Assembly: GCF_963678635.1 (NCBI RefSeq) | Contig: NC_087067.1 | Location: 49,780,233-49,840,232, forward strand | Origin: Symsagittifera roscoffensis | Lineage: Eukaryota; Xenacoelomorpha; Acoela; Convolutidae | DNA: 60,000 nucleotides | Direction of reading: 5' to 3' | Part shown: piece after piece, positions 32,645 to 43,226 of the stretch | How the letters are laid out: each line of letters opens with the position of its first letter | How positions within the stretch are numbered: the first letter of the stretch is position 1 | The notes under the pieces: model-generated | The model's input: the letters and a program-made list of their open reading frames with translations, nothing else | Database searches by the model: none | What the model was told of the DNA's origin: nothing | Position numbers and translations under genes: made by a program

Positions 32645-34509
32645 CTCGACCTGGGTGGCCGCTCAGTAAATACGAAAGCTTCAGTAATAGAATAAATACT
32701 GGTGGTTGTTTTTTGACTATTTTTTATTTTAAAAAAGTCATTTTTCCGATTTTTTTATAACCGTCTCAATTTCTATTCGCTAGCTTGTAATGTTGCGCTT
32801 GCGTTGTATCGCAAGTGATGCAAAGCTTCGTTTCGCCTCTCTGTATTATATAGTTTTTAGGCTTCCGAGATAGTACATTAGAGAATAATTGTGTATAAAT
32901 GTTAGCCTGATACTAACTGAATCTCTTTGTTCCTCAAACTAATTCGAACTAAATGGGTTCAGCAACTCACACCAACCAAATGACCACGTTTTTTTTTCTA
33001 TCGATTATGGTAAATTGCTCTTGAACAAACTGTGGTATTTTTAAATGCTATCTTTTGCGACAAAATATCACCTCACAAAAAATTTGAATACTTTACGACA
33101 TTTTCTCAAGCTTTGATTTTTTTGTGGCCAATCAGTTTTTGAGACTTATGTCTCAAGCTCGTTTTGAAGCTGAGTTGAAAAACTGGTTTTCCACTAGCAA
33201 AAATAATTGCGTAAAAATTACTTACTGAAATTATCAGTTTCAGATACATAGTCATCACAAGTCAGCATTACAAGTTTCGATGAAAACGAGGACACCAGAT
33301 ACATTGCGTTGCATTGCGATCATAATGAAATCTCAACATGAATAGGATGGATTTAAACAAACGATTCAACCTTTTTTATCTAATGAAACTTGTACTGCTT
33401 TTGCAATTAGAACTGCACTCATTCCAATGATTCCGACATAGAACAGGAAGGCTTTTAAGATAAATTCATGGCCCTTCTCATAGGCTACGGTGTCCTTAAA
33501 AAACTGAAAACAAAAAAAATCTATTGCATTTTAAACTCTACAATTCTATACCCGCAGTACGTGTTTAAAATCGTAGACAGTTTTCCGAAAACATTTATTT
33601 GTGTTTGTTAGAAAAAAAAGAAACTTTTTACGCATCATTAATTTTCGCGAATTAATATGCAAATGAAGAAAAGGATCAACGCAAAAGGTGTGTCCCAAAC
33701 AACACATGCTATGACCGTGTTCATTACATGAATTGCTGAAATTTGATTTGATCGGTATAAAAACGCACATTGCAGATTGAAAAGGTAAGCTGTTCAAATG
33801 AGTTTAAACACACCGACTAATGTACTCCAGTTAACTTTGCTTGGTAATTTTTCTCTGGCTTTTCAGTCTGGTTTATCGTTTGAACATACCTCAAAGTGCG
33901 TTTCTATAACCATTATACGCTTTAGAGTTTAAGTTGGCTGTTATATTTTTTTTAGTATAACGCATAAATCGACCAGTTATTCATTACAATTAAAATTCCA
34001 GTCGTATCACGCAAAACAAAACACAACTATCTTTAAAGTTAAAGATACTTTCACTTATTCCTTATATTATTTTCTGCATAGTTGAAAGTATCGAATCTTT
34101 GTACTTAGTCCGCCCAAACCAGTCCAGCCATCAATGAGATCTTTTATCGACGACCTAAAGGGCCAACATTCAATAAGATATCCTGCTCATTGCTGGGAAC
34201 CGCTTTTTTGACCTTAAATTATAACTTGCATACAAAACTTTATTCGTTATTTTTAGGTGGGTCTCGAACCACTGACCTTTCGACCTTAGGAGGCTGAGAA
34301 CTTACACATTAATTTTTCGGTACACACTATTTTTTTGGTAATTGATATGATTTCAAACAATCAAACAATCAGATTTCAAACGATTTTTTTTCATAAACGT
34401 GACTTTAAGAAGCGGACGGACTGAGTAATACCGACCCTGACCCCTGGTAGTAATCAACCAAAAGTGTAACCAGACAACGTTCGACCAATATTACGTAATA
34501 ATCTAAGCC
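32645..34509. other. Gene-free stretch
   Basis: No supported gene. At 32811-32842 TCGCAAGTGATGCAAAGCTT CG and CGCCTCTCTGT recur from 15571. On the minus strand GGTTCGAGACC (34260-34270) is a perfect B-box match within a tRNA-like segment of about 60 bp (34252-34312), but no cloverleaf or acceptor stem is apparent, so it is at most a tRNA-derived SINE relic. Confidence 0.35.
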
Positions 34510-34735
34510 ATGGCGACACGATCTGTGCTGTTTGGGTTCATTGCCGTCCTTCAATTCGTGACCTTCATCCTAATGTGTTTGTGCCACATGCCTGGCTTCG
34601 TCTACTTCGACTGGAAGGTGTTCGTGGTCCAGGAGGAAAATCTGGCAGTGCAGCTGAGGACTATGGACAAGGATATGGCGTATGGTTTGTGGCACAAGTG
34701 CACCCAGGACGAACAAGACTGCGAAATGATCGAAG
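34510..34735 (+). CDS. Claudin-like gene exon 1
   Basis: ATG in GCCATGG context. Encodes TM1 and the extracellular loop with GLWHKC and its second Cys. Donor GTGAGA at 34736, phase 1. Confidence 0.82.
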
Positions 34736-37700
34736 GTGAGAAGGGGGGTGTGGTTTATAAGAACTAGATACGCATTCAGAAACAACAGTGAGCAGGGGCG
34801 GATCTAATATTTTCTTGAGGGGGGGGGGGGGGGGAGGGGATTTCTATTAAAAACAACTCGAAAATTTTGACAACCTTTTTTTTAAGGTCGACCAAATATT
34901 GATTTTTCGAGCTTTCCCAAAGCACTAAGAAGACCGTTTCGACCAAATTTTGTGCAAAGGCTTTTTTAGGCAATATTTTTGGAAAATTTTGACCAAAAAA
35001 TTGAGTTTTTTCGGCTCGCCCCTCAAAATTAGTATATATCGGCGCCAAAGACGCCCTTAAAAAAATTTTTTAGGGTCCGTCACAGGGGCGGATCTAGGAT
35101 TTTCTCGAGAGCATTGTTTTGCCCCTATTTTGGCAAATTTTTCTGCGCCGCAGGCAAATTTTTGAAAAAAAACAGTCAAAAAAGGCGTTTTTAGGCACTT
35201 TTTGGAAAATTTTGACCAAAAAATTGCGTTTTTTTCGGCGCGCGCTCCCCCCGAAGGCGCCTTTAGAAAAATTTTAGGGTCGGTCGGCCAAAAGTGGATT
35301 TCTTAAAAAGTACCAAAGGGGGGACCCTTTGGGTCGGCAGGGTGTCGAATCCCTGAAGAAGAGGGCGTCCGCCTCCCCCCACCCCCTAAATCCGCCCCTG
35401 GTCCGTCACCAAAAGTGGATATATCTGGTCCGTCACCAAAAGTGAATAGTAAAAAAGGGGACCGGAAAAGATTTTGATGTTTCGAGCCTAATAATGAACA
35501 GTTTTCATGTCTGCGACAACTTTTCAATCAGTTAAGGGGCTTGAAAATTTTCGATTTTGCGCAAAACTTTTTTTATTAACGCGTAAGGTAAACGGCGAAT
35601 TATTAGAGTTCAGAAAACATTCAAAAATGAATTGAGACAAGGCAATTGATCCAAAATTTGTTTTAATATGAGACTCAAAGTTTTCTTTTTTTACTTGTCA
35701 TTGCAAATGGAAAACAATTCCTAAACTTAGATCACATGCGTTTATTTGTAATCAAAACATTCAGGGCATCGGCCAGATAGGATCATTTTTGTTATTCAGA
35801 TTTGAAATTGGATTCACGTTTACCATAGAAGCTCTGCAGAGTGGATTTTACCCTGCTCATTGATTTTTCATCTTTGAAAAACTTTTCCTTACACACCATA
35901 AAAAATATCTGTAGAACTCTGGCAAATGAATGGTATATTTCGAGATTTTGGTTTTTACTTTTATCTATCTTAATGTAAATATTCTCAGCCCAGAAAAATT
36001 CCAAAAACATTTACTTCAGCAACAGCTGAGCAACAGTTGAGCATCTTGCTTGTATGTTTGTCCTTTCCCTTAGGGATAAATACAGCATCTAACTCAAACT
36101 GAATTGTAAACTGATTTGTGTTGTGATGTCTTGTTTGTTTGTGTGCAGATGGTGACGTGGTGGTGTCTGACGATACGAGGATGAATGAGTTGACGTTTGC
36201 GAGAGTGGCTCTGGTCTTCGCCCATTTGCTCTCCATCCTCGCCATCGTGTCCAGTGTGGCCAACACGTGCAAGAGGAGAGAAATCGTCACCAGCATTCAT
36301 CTCTATCTCGCATTCTTCCAATGTTAGAAAATAATACAAGCAGTCCATTGCCATCTCTAACTGCCCTTTTCGCTGTACATCCAAGATAGTTTTTTTAAAG
36401 ATATTTTTCGTAAGCAAAACAAAAATTTTGCACTTCCTGAAACCAAATTTATTTATCAGCTGAGCTATTTATTTCCCCGAAAGCGATTAATTGAAAAAGT
36501 TCATATTTTGGCAAAACTAACCGTTAAAGTAACCATGAATTTTACTTCGTATCACTAGTCACACATTGAAGTTCCACACAAATTATTGACTTAGATTCTC
36601 GTAATTATCATGATTAACTGGAAGAAGCTTCAATGAACCTAAGAATTCGTTTTCAGGCTTCTCTTAGAAAGAAGACGCTCTCCCTTACAATCAAAAGGTT
36701 TCTTTGAAAAACCCCTTTTTGTGAAAAAGTGGTATTCGTTGATTGGTACAAAATATGCATAAGATTAGCCACTGATTTAATTGTTTATAGGTGTTTGTTT
36801 TTGACTAGGTAGCATTGGGGAGCGTATGGTCAAAACTTAAATAGAATGAGACCAAACGGGTGACAAAATACCTCTGAACGAAACAAAATAAACGAATTTT
36901 TTTCGTAATATGGAACTGCTTAGCGAAGTGGTATAATAATTATTAGCAATTGATTTAGAAAGTATGATCTGAAAAACAAACAAAAACATGGGAAGAATTT
37001 TAAAACAATTTTGAAGTCAAAATTTTTGCAACGATTTTGTTAATCCTAAGGTTTAGCTAGGTGAAATTCGTGGATACAAATGGACTATGGCTAGACAGGT
37101 ATGATAGCATTTCATAGATTTTCTGCGATTCGTAAAATCATCATGTTTAAAAAAATTCGTTATTTGTAAAAAAAAATAAATTTAGATTAGGAGCTCACTA
37201 TTATAAGCAGCATATAGTTCAACTTAATAAAAAAACTCTCAAAGCTCACAGCCAAAATTTATCACTAGAGAATAGTTTTCAATCAAGAAAAATTGTTCGA
37301 TTTTATAAAGCATTCGTGGAACCGGTATTGCAGTATGAAGTTCTATTATACGGATTAGCAAATAAAACAGAATTATTAAAACTAAAAAACTCAAAATTGG
37401 ATTTCGCGCATATTTATGTATATATTGTTAAGATTCAGAGTTAGAGCAAGTAGGACTAGGGGATAGAGGTTTGAGAGTTATCTGAGGTTTCAACTGAGGA
37501 GAGAGAAGAGATACTGATTGTTGAAGAATGAATTGAGATTGTGTTTTTAAAATGACACGACAAACTGAGCATCAAATAGTACCAGTTAATTAATTACCAG
37601 TTAATTAATTAGTTTATCAAATACCAGCAGACCAGTTGACCTTGTCTGAGTGCATTGAGTTTTATACCAGTTGACCTTTAATTAGGTTTCTATTGCTCAA

Positions 37701-40700
37701 GTCTGACCTTGAGTTTGGTCTGGTATTTCACTAGTCTGGCATTGAGCTCGTCTGTCCTCAACACCCCCACTCAGGCTGAATTGGCTTTGTCCAATGTCAG
37801 GCTGCAACCCATCAGCGTTCGACGATGTTGATCCACCTTTGCCTTGCTCAGGGATTTCGTCAACAAGTCTGCCTCCATGTTTTCGGTTGGACAGTACTCG
37901 AGCGCAAATGTTCCATCCTCGACCCGCTCTCGGACAAAGTGATACTTGACATCAATGTGCTTTGTACGCTTCTGCATTACGGGATTTTTGCACATCTTGA
38001 TGCAGCTCTGGTTGTCCTCGTTGATCACAGTTGGACCATCACACGTCATATCCATCTCATTGAGTAGGGATCGTAAGTAGAGGCCTTCCTGAACAGCCGC
38101 TGCCATTGCTTGATACTCAGCTTCGCTGGTAGATATTGCTGCAGTAGGTTGCTTCTTGGTACTCCAGCTGATTGCTGCTCCTGACCGCTGCACATGAAAA
38201 CTGTAGCCTGTTGTTGACCTTCTGTCATCAACGTCACCAGCCCAGTCAGCATCTGCTGAACCATAAAGGTTGAACCCATCAGGATCTTTGATGTAGCACA
38301 GCTCCAGATCTTTGGTTCCTTTCAGGTATCGCAGTACTCTCTTAGCAGCCACCCAGTGTGTTCTCCCAGGATTCTCCAGAAACCGTGAAAGTTGAGTCAC
38401 AGTAGCTAGGATGTCTGGCCTCGTTTGCTTGGCTATGTACAATAACGAGCCCACTATGCCTCTGTAGTCCTCACGCTGCATTGCCACTGCTTCTTCTGAG
38501 CCCGCTCCAGGGCAGTCCTTCTTCGTCAACTGAGTGCTGATATCAGCTGGTGTCCCTACTGGTTTGCAGTCAGCCAACCCAAAGCGCTCCAAGCAGTCTT
38601 CAATGTAGCGAGACTGATTCACAGTAACAGAACCAGGTGCCCGTTTGACCTGCATTTTCAAAAACCAGGCTAATGGACCGCGATCATCCATCTTGAATCG
38701 GTCAGTGAATCGGTCCCTCACCCTGTCAACTTCTGCTTGCAGTTTGCAGCCAATGATGATATCATCCACCCATACTAGAACATAGATCATAGCATCATCC
38801 ATTCCCCTCATCGTGAACAAACAGAAGTCATTGGTGCTTCGAGTGAAACCAGTCTCCAGAAGAAACGTGCTCAGCGTCTGGTACCAGTCCCTTCCTGCCT
38901 GCTTCAGCCCATAGATACTGCGTTGTAGCAAACACACTTGGTTGTCCCCGCTGCTGAACCCCTCGGGCTGTTCCATATACACAGTTTCTGTTAACGGCGA
39001 GTTGAGGAAGGCTGACTTCACGTCCATCTGATGAAGTACAAGATCATCTTGCGCTCCCAAAGCCAGTAGTATTCTCTTTGTTTCTGGTTTACAGGTTGGC
39101 GCAAAGGTCTCATTGAAGTCCAGTCCTTCCACTTGCATAAAACCCTTCACCACGTATCTGGCTTTAAACCGCTCCACTTGTCCCATTGCATCTCTCTTCA
39201 CAGCAAGCACCCAGCGTCCAGGAATGACCTTGCGAGAATTTGGTCTATCAACAAGTGTCCAGGTGCCCATTGCCTTCAGTGACTGCACCTCCAAAGCCAT
39301 AGCTGCTAGCCACTGCTCCCTTTCTGGTCCAGATACTGCTTCCAAGTAGCTTCTTGGCTCTTGTGCTATCACTGAAGCATGAGTGTAAGCCAGTCCGTAT
39401 CGGATGGGAGGGTTCCGCGTTCTAGTTGACCGCTGCTCTGGAATCTCTGTTGGCCTCTGCTCTGGAGGCTCTGTGGAAGGTGGTTCCAATTCTTCAGTCT
39501 CGACTGGGTCATCTTCCGTAACCCCCACTGAAGCTGCTGCTCCACTATCATTCGCTTTATTGGTAGACTCAGTGATGGTCTTCGTGCTAGTTTCCTCTAC
39601 ATCAATGCATCCCTCGATTGATAGACCCAGTGTTTGTGACTGCTCACTGTCTACCAGAAAGTCGTCTGGAATGATGTCTTCATTGAACGTCACGCTTCTT
39701 GCTCGTACCACTCGCTTTGTCTCCAGGTCCATCAGCAAGTAGGCTTTGCTCTCCTCGTCATAACCAATGAACTTGCTCTTCTTGCCTTTCGGATCCAGTT
39801 TCCGCCGGTTTCCTCTGTCCAGGTAGTACGCCAGGCATCCGAACACTCGCAGGTAGTTGACTTTCGATGGCTTCCCATAATGCATCTCCATTGATGAAAT
39901 GCGATGCTCATTGCTGGATGTAGGACACAAGTTGCGAACCCTGACTGCCGTTGACATTGCTCGTACCCAGAACATCTTTGAGAGCTTTGCATCGGCCAGT
40001 AGACATCGAGTCATCTCAGTTATCACCCTGTTGTACCTCTCTGCCACGCCATTCTGTTGCGGAGTATTAGGTACTGTAAACTCCTGTTTCACCTGCATTT
40101 CTCTACAGAACATCCGAAAAGCATTCGACGAATACTCACCTCCGTTGTCAGTTCTCAAGCACTTCGGTGTTCCGTGCTCAGCTACAAAGTCTTTGAACTT
40201 CGAAAGAGTATCGCTCTTCTTAACCAGGTACTTGACCACTGCCAGACGGCTGAAGTCATCAATGAAGCTCACGGCATAGCGCGCTCCATGCATGCTCGCA
40301 ACTTCAAATGGTCCCTGGATGTCGCTGAAGACCCGCTGCCCCACTGCAGTTGCCCTGTTCTCTGTCTTCTTTGGCATTGCTACTTCGTGCATCTTCGAAG
40401 CTGTGCACACTTCGCAGAACCCTAGCTCGCCGACATCAACAACTGATATTAGATCATGCTTGTTGAGATGCCCCAGCCTTCGGTGCCACAGCATTGCACT
40501 ACTTGTCTCCATCTTCGCTTTCGTAGCTAGAGTCATCGCGTTCCTCTTGAACTTGCACTCCAGGAAGAAAAGCTTGCCGCGCTGCTTCACTGGTAGCCGT
40601 CGACCATCCGGTGCCACAAGATGAGAAGAGTCTGATGTAAAGCTGAAACTAGACCCTCTAGCTATTGCTGAGCTCACACTCATCAGATTCACGTTGTAGC

Positions 40701-42929
40701 TCGGCACAAACAGCACATTGTGGAAAGTGTAGCTCCTCGTCACATCTTGACAGTCTCGTATGTCCACTTCCACCGAGCCTATGCCCTCAATCTTTGATAT
40801 TGTACCGTTCGGATTCTCAACTGTTGTCCCCTCATCCCATTTCTCAAAGCTTGAGAAGACAGCCTTGTCGCGCACTACATGATCGGTGCATCCCGTATCC
40901 ACAATGAGATCATCTCCCTTCATTGAGGTTGTTGCACAACAACTGAAGAACCCTGTCTTTGCCTGCTTGCAGTCCCTTGCAAAGTGTCCTTGTTGTCCAC
41001 ACTTGAAGCACCCTTGCTTCCTTGAAGTTGGACCACTTGCTTCATTCGAGCCACTGCCTCGAGCACCAGATTGACCACTGTCACTTCTGGATCTGCAATC
41101 TCTTGCCAAATGACCCTTCTGACCGCACACAAAACAGCCACCACCCGACGCTCCTTTCTTCTTCCTCACAGCTTGCATAGCTATGTGTCCATTCCCAGTC
41201 TTCTCTCCACATCGAGCTCGTCTCGAGTCATCATAGTTCCTCAACCTCGTTCTCAGCTCTGTAAAAGTCTTGGCCGGCTGGAAGCTCTCCTGCACCACGA
41301 AATGCTCAAAGCTGTCAGGCAGTCCGTTGATCACGAGCGCATTGAAGAGTGTGTCCGTAATTGCTTCCCCAGCTTCACTCAGCCGCGTCATCAGCTCTTG
41401 ACTTCGAACGAAGTAGTCATCGAGATCCTCCTCTGATCCTAGGCGCAGCTTCGCAAGCTGGCCTACTAGACTGACCACTGTAGGCCTCTCCACACTGCAA
41501 AACTTCTCTTGCAGCAGTCTCCAGGCCTTCGTCCCATCGCCATAGCCATCCGCAGCCACGTAGTCGTTCTTGATGTACATCAGTGTGGTGTTGTTCAGGA
41601 CCAGAGCTAGATGTGACCACACTGTGTTTCGGTTGTCTTTCCTCTGCTGGATCAGCACAGCTCGCTCCTGCATCTTGGTGTTGTACGCCGTCATCTGGTC
41701 AGCATTCGGATTCTCAGGTAGCGTAGGTTCAGCTTCTGGTAGATCGTCATTGCCCATCACAGTCCTGAACAGGCCTTTGGTATGCATCAGTGCCACAAAC
41801 TTCGTCGACCAAGCTGGAAAATCTTCAGACTTTCCACTGAATCCAGCCAGTTTCAAGTCCATCTCTGCTTTGCTAAAGGCTAGATAAAAGCTAAAAAAAA
41901 ACTCTGACAGAAATCAAATAATTATTAAATCAAAAAGTTTAGAAATCTGGGCCCATAACCTGTTAAGATTCAGAGTTAGAGCAAGTAGGACTAGGGGATA
42001 GAGGTTTGAGAGTTATCTGAGGTTTCAACTGAGGAGAGAGAAGAGATACTGATTGTTGAAGAATGAATTGAGATTGTGTTTTTAAAATGACACGACAAAC
42101 TGAGCATCAAATAGTACCAGTTAATTAATTACCAGTTAATTAATTAGTTTATCAAATACCAGCAGACCAGTTGACCTTGTCTGAGTGCATTGAGTTTTAT
42201 ACCAGTTGACCTTTAATTAGGTTTCTATTGCTCAAGTCTGACCTTGAGTTTGGTCTGGTATTTCACTAGTCTGGCATTGAGCTCGTCTGTCCTCAACATA
42301 TATAATATATATTGTGATATTGTGAACTGTACATACTACACAACAAGAACTTAGATGGTGAAATTTGAATTACAGGTGGATTCAAATGATACAGCTATTT
42401 CAACCATTTTTTTTTCTCTTTTTCTAGCAAAAACATGCGTTGCACAGAGAATTATAGGTGCTCACTGCTTTTGACGTCCTCCCAAGTGTACTAACTGTAA
42501 AACACTTGGAAAATAATTTATTATAGATATTATATTTTTTTGGGATCCTTTTCGACTATTCAACATCTCCTCCTATGATACTATGAAGAACGCATTCTAC
42601 TAATAAGCACATGTGAATTTTGTACCTAGTAATGAACCTCCATATTATAGTTAAAGACACCCGTTTTCTGATTTTATTTGTCAGGCTTTTTCATCATGGC
42701 GTCTGCTGCCTTGGCCACTCATGTGATGCGGGTGGGGGACTGGGTGGACATCAGTCTGGGGTGGGTGTTTACGGTGTTCTGGTTCACTGTATGCTTCACC
42801 ATCCTCGTCCTTCTCGTCTCCTTCTGTGCTCCCTGTATGTACATCTCATACACTGAGCAGAGTGACGAAGATGACAACTACTACGGAAATCCGGACAAGA
42901 ACGCATACGTCCTCAGCCAGAACTTCTAG
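34510..42929 (+). CDS. Claudin/PMP22-like four-transmembrane protein, 3 exons, 214 residues
   Basis: Exons 34510-34735, 36149-36322 and 42685-42929; phases 1/1 and 1/1 agree. Four hydrophobic segments: about residues 7-29 (VLFGFIAVLQFVTFILMCLC), 95-117 (ALVFAHLLSILAIVSSVA), 128-150 (LYLAFFQCFFIMASAALA) and 161-187 (VFWFTVCFTILVLLVSF). The first extracellular loop carries W38 and GLWHKC ... DC, the W-GLW-C-C signature of the claudin/PMP22/EMP superfamily. The tail is short, acidic and Tyr-rich (SDEDDNYYG) and ends SQNF, not a clear PDZ ligand. Likely a plasma-membrane junction or channel-accessory protein; subfamily unresolved. The second intron (6.4 kb) is mostly a Copia insertion. Confidence 0.8.
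34793..35464 (-). mobile_element. Family H hAT-like MITE, copy D (outer, host of copy C)
   Basis: Starts CAGGGGCGGATCTAATATTT and runs through CTCAAAATTAGTATAT and GGCGCCAAAGACGCC to GGGTCCGTCA, where copy C interrupts it. Beyond C it continues with GTCCGTCACCAAAAGTG (present twice) and is lost near 35464. The right terminus is missing, so there is no outer duplication. Lies in intron 1 of the claudin-like gene. Confidence 0.75.
35083..35400 (-). mobile_element. Family H hAT-like MITE, copy C (inner), 8-bp TSD
   Basis: 318 bp, CAGGGGCGGATCTAGG to CCTAAATCCGCCCCTG, flanked by exact GTCCGTCA (35075-35082 and 35401-35408). Lacks about 110 bp near its left end relative to copies A and B. Inserted into a member of its own family. 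Confidence 0.88.
35470..36148. other. Gene-free part of claudin-like intron 1
   Basis: AT-rich, no feature supported other than the splice acceptor at its end. Confidence 0.3.
36149..36322 (+). CDS. Claudin-like gene exon 2
   Basis: Acceptor TTTGTGTGCAG completes the split Asp codon. Encodes TM2 and the start of TM3. Donor GTTAGA at 36323, phase 1, as in exon 2 of the PHD-finger gene. Confidence 0.82.
36325..37180. other. Gene-free part of claudin-like intron 2
   Basis: AT-rich, no open frame or repeat boundary seen. Confidence 0.3.
37187..37411 (+). pseudogene. LINE-type reverse transcriptase fragment
   Basis: An uninterrupted frame reads LGAHYYKQHIVQLNKKTLKA and then IVRFYKAFVEPVLQYEVLLY, GLANKTELLKLKN. 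The H-x7-L-x-KK stretch followed by FY-x-AFV-x-P-x-LQY-x5-YG is the region just after the RT domain in CR1/RTE/jockey-type LINEs. No start, catalytic core or 3' end is visible. The Copia element inserted 10 bp downstream. Confidence 0.45.
37426..37763 (-). repeat. Copia 3' LTR (338 bp)
   Basis: TGTTAAGATT ... CCTCAACA. Contains an internal repeat of TACCAGTTAATTAATT. Same sequence as 41961-42298. Confidence 0.95.
37764..37776 (-). promoter_or_regulatory. Copia polypurine tract
   Basis: On the minus strand GAGTGGGGG lies directly before the 3' LTR. This is the expected plus-strand DNA primer, overlapping the end of the Pol frame. Confidence 0.7.
37771..41862 (-). CDS. Copia Gag-Pol polyprotein, 1363 residues, intact
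   Basis: ATG at 41862. Gag of the UBN2/DUF4219 type (MDLKLAGFSGKSEDFPAWST) has two CCHC knuckles at about 241-254 and 283-296 (CFVCGQKGHLARDC, CFKCGQQGHFARDC). Protease VDTGCTDHVV is near 320. Integrase has HRRLGHLNKHDL and CEVCTASK, then FSDIQGPF, LRTDNGGEYSS and QQNGVAERYNR supplying the DDE residues. RT has MDVKSAFLNSPL and VWVDDIIIG near 1027. RNase H has ADADWAGDVDDRRSTTGYSF and STSEAEYQAM. No internal stop or shift. Single-ORF Gag-Pol as in Copia. Confidence 0.95.
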   Translation of the reverse strand: MDLKLAGFSGKSEDFPAWSTKFVALMHTKGLFRTVMGNDDLPEAEPTLPENPNADQMTAYNTKMQERAVLIQQRKDNRNTVWSHLALVLNNTTLMYIKNDYVAADGYGDGTKAWRLLQEKFCSVERPTVVSLVGQLAKLRLGSEEDLDDYFVRSQELMTRLSEAGEAITDTLFNALVINGLPDSFEHFVVQESFQPAKTFTELRTRLRNYDDSRRARCGEKTGNGHIAMQAVRKKKGASGGGCFVCGQKGHLARDCRSRSDSGQSGARGSGSNEASGPTSRKQGCFKCGQQGHFARDCKQAKTGFFSCCATTSMKGDDLIVDTGCTDHVVRDKAVFSSFEKWDEGTTVENPNGTISKIEGIGSVEVDIRDCQDVTRSYTFHNVLFVPSYNVNLMSVSSAIARGSSFSFTSDSSHLVAPDGRRLPVKQRGKLFFLECKFKRNAMTLATKAKMETSSAMLWHRRLGHLNKHDLISVVDVGELGFCEVCTASKMHEVAMPKKTENRATAVGQRVFSDIQGPFEVASMHGARYAVSFIDDFSRLAVVKYLVKKSDTLSKFKDFVAEHGTPKCLRTDNGGEYSSNAFRMFCREMQVKQEFTVPNTPQQNGVAERYNRVITEMTRCLLADAKLSKMFWVRAMSTAVRVRNLCPTSSNEHRISSMEMHYGKPSKVNYLRVFGCLAYYLDRGNRRKLDPKGKKSKFIGYDEESKAYLLMDLETKRVVRARSVTFNEDIIPDDFLVDSEQSQTLGLSIEGCIDVEETSTKTITESTNKANDSGAAASVGVTEDDPVETEELEPPSTEPPEQRPTEIPEQRSTRTRNPPIRYGLAYTHASVIAQEPRSYLEAVSGPEREQWLAAMALEVQSLKAMGTWTLVDRPNSRKVIPGRWVLAVKRDAMGQVERFKARYVVKGFMQVEGLDFNETFAPTCKPETKRILLALGAQDDLVLHQMDVKSAFLNSPLTETVYMEQPEGFSSGDNQVCLLQRSIYGLKQAGRDWYQTLSTFLLETGFTRSTNDFCLFTMRGMDDAMIYVLVWVDDIIIGCKLQAEVDRVRDRFTDRFKMDDRGPLAWFLKMQVKRAPGSVTVNQSRYIEDCLERFGLADCKPVGTPADISTQLTKKDCPGAGSEEAVAMQREDYRGIVGSLLYIAKQTRPDILATVTQLSRFLENPGRTHWVAAKRVLRYLKGTKDLELCYIKDPDGFNLYGSADADWAGDVDDRRSTTGYSFHVQRSGAAISWSTKKQPTAAISTSEAEYQAMAAAVQEGLYLRSLLNEMDMTCDGPTVINEDNQSCIKMCKNPVMQKRTKHIDVKYHFVRERVEDGTFALEYCPTENMEADLLTKSLSKAKVDQHRRTLMGCSLTLDKANSA
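41947..41960 (-). promoter_or_regulatory. Copia primer-binding site, initiator-tRNA anticodon arm
   Basis: The element strand reads GGTTATGGGCCCAG next to the 5' LTR. Its complement, CTGGGCCCATAACC, equals the anticodon stem-loop of eukaryotic initiator tRNA-Met. Drosophila copia is known to prime from the 5' half of that tRNA, cut in the anticodon loop. Confidence 0.8.
41961..42298 (-). repeat. Copia 5' LTR (338 bp)
   Basis: Identical in length and, on direct reading, in sequence to 37426-37763. It holds the element's promoter by position; no TATA box is called. Confidence 0.95.
42304..42684. other. Gene-free end of claudin-like intron 2
   Basis: AT-rich sequence with a TA-rich start (ATATATTGTGATATTG) that includes the Copia target. 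No other feature. Confidence 0.35.
42685..42929 (+). CDS. Claudin-like gene exon 3
   Basis: Acceptor TTTATTTGTCAG completes a Cys codon. Encodes the rest of TM3, TM4 and the cytoplasmic tail, and ends at TAG 42927-42929. Confidence 0.82.
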
Positions 42930-43059
42930 AACCTTCTAGAACATTCTTGGTGTGGCCAAACATATAAACGGATTTTCTCAGATATAGACAGAGGATATAT
43001 AAAATTGAGAGGACAATAATTGAAAAAGACTTAAAAGTTGTACATATTGTAATGATTCT

Positions 43060-43065
43060 AATAAA
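43060..43065 (+). terminator. Poly(A) signal of the claudin-like gene
   Basis: AATAAA 131 bp after the stop codon, in T/A-rich 3' UTR. Confidence 0.6.
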
Positions 43066-43226
43066 TAGGTTTTGATACTTTCAATATAATTTTGACTAAT
43101 TAAACGTTCGCTTTAATTGATTGTCTAGGACTTTATGTCAAGGTTCGATTGAATGTTTTCAGCAGGCAACAAAATGGATTCTTCCAAATTTTAAAGATCT
43201 GAAACATCGCATGATTGATTCTGAGC

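Larger units (their letters stand above)
37426..42298 (-). mobile_element. Complete Ty1/Copia LTR retrotransposon
   Basis: 4873 bp, LTR-to-LTR, TSD TATAT (37421-37425 and 42299-42303). The two 338-bp LTRs read as identical base for base. There is one intact Gag-Pol frame, a primer-binding site and a polypurine tract. The INT-before-RT order defines Copia. All parts expected for autonomous transposition appear intact, so this is a recent and possibly active insertion, antisense in intron 2 of the claudin-like gene. Confidence 0.95.

Noticed and set aside
34252-34312. tRNA gene on the minus strand
   Set aside because: Only the B box fits; no acceptor stem or anticodon arm can be drawn.
37825-41887. 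Many ORFs of 60-126 codons antisense or out of frame within the Copia element
   Set aside because: Shadows of the intact 1363-codon Gag-Pol frame.
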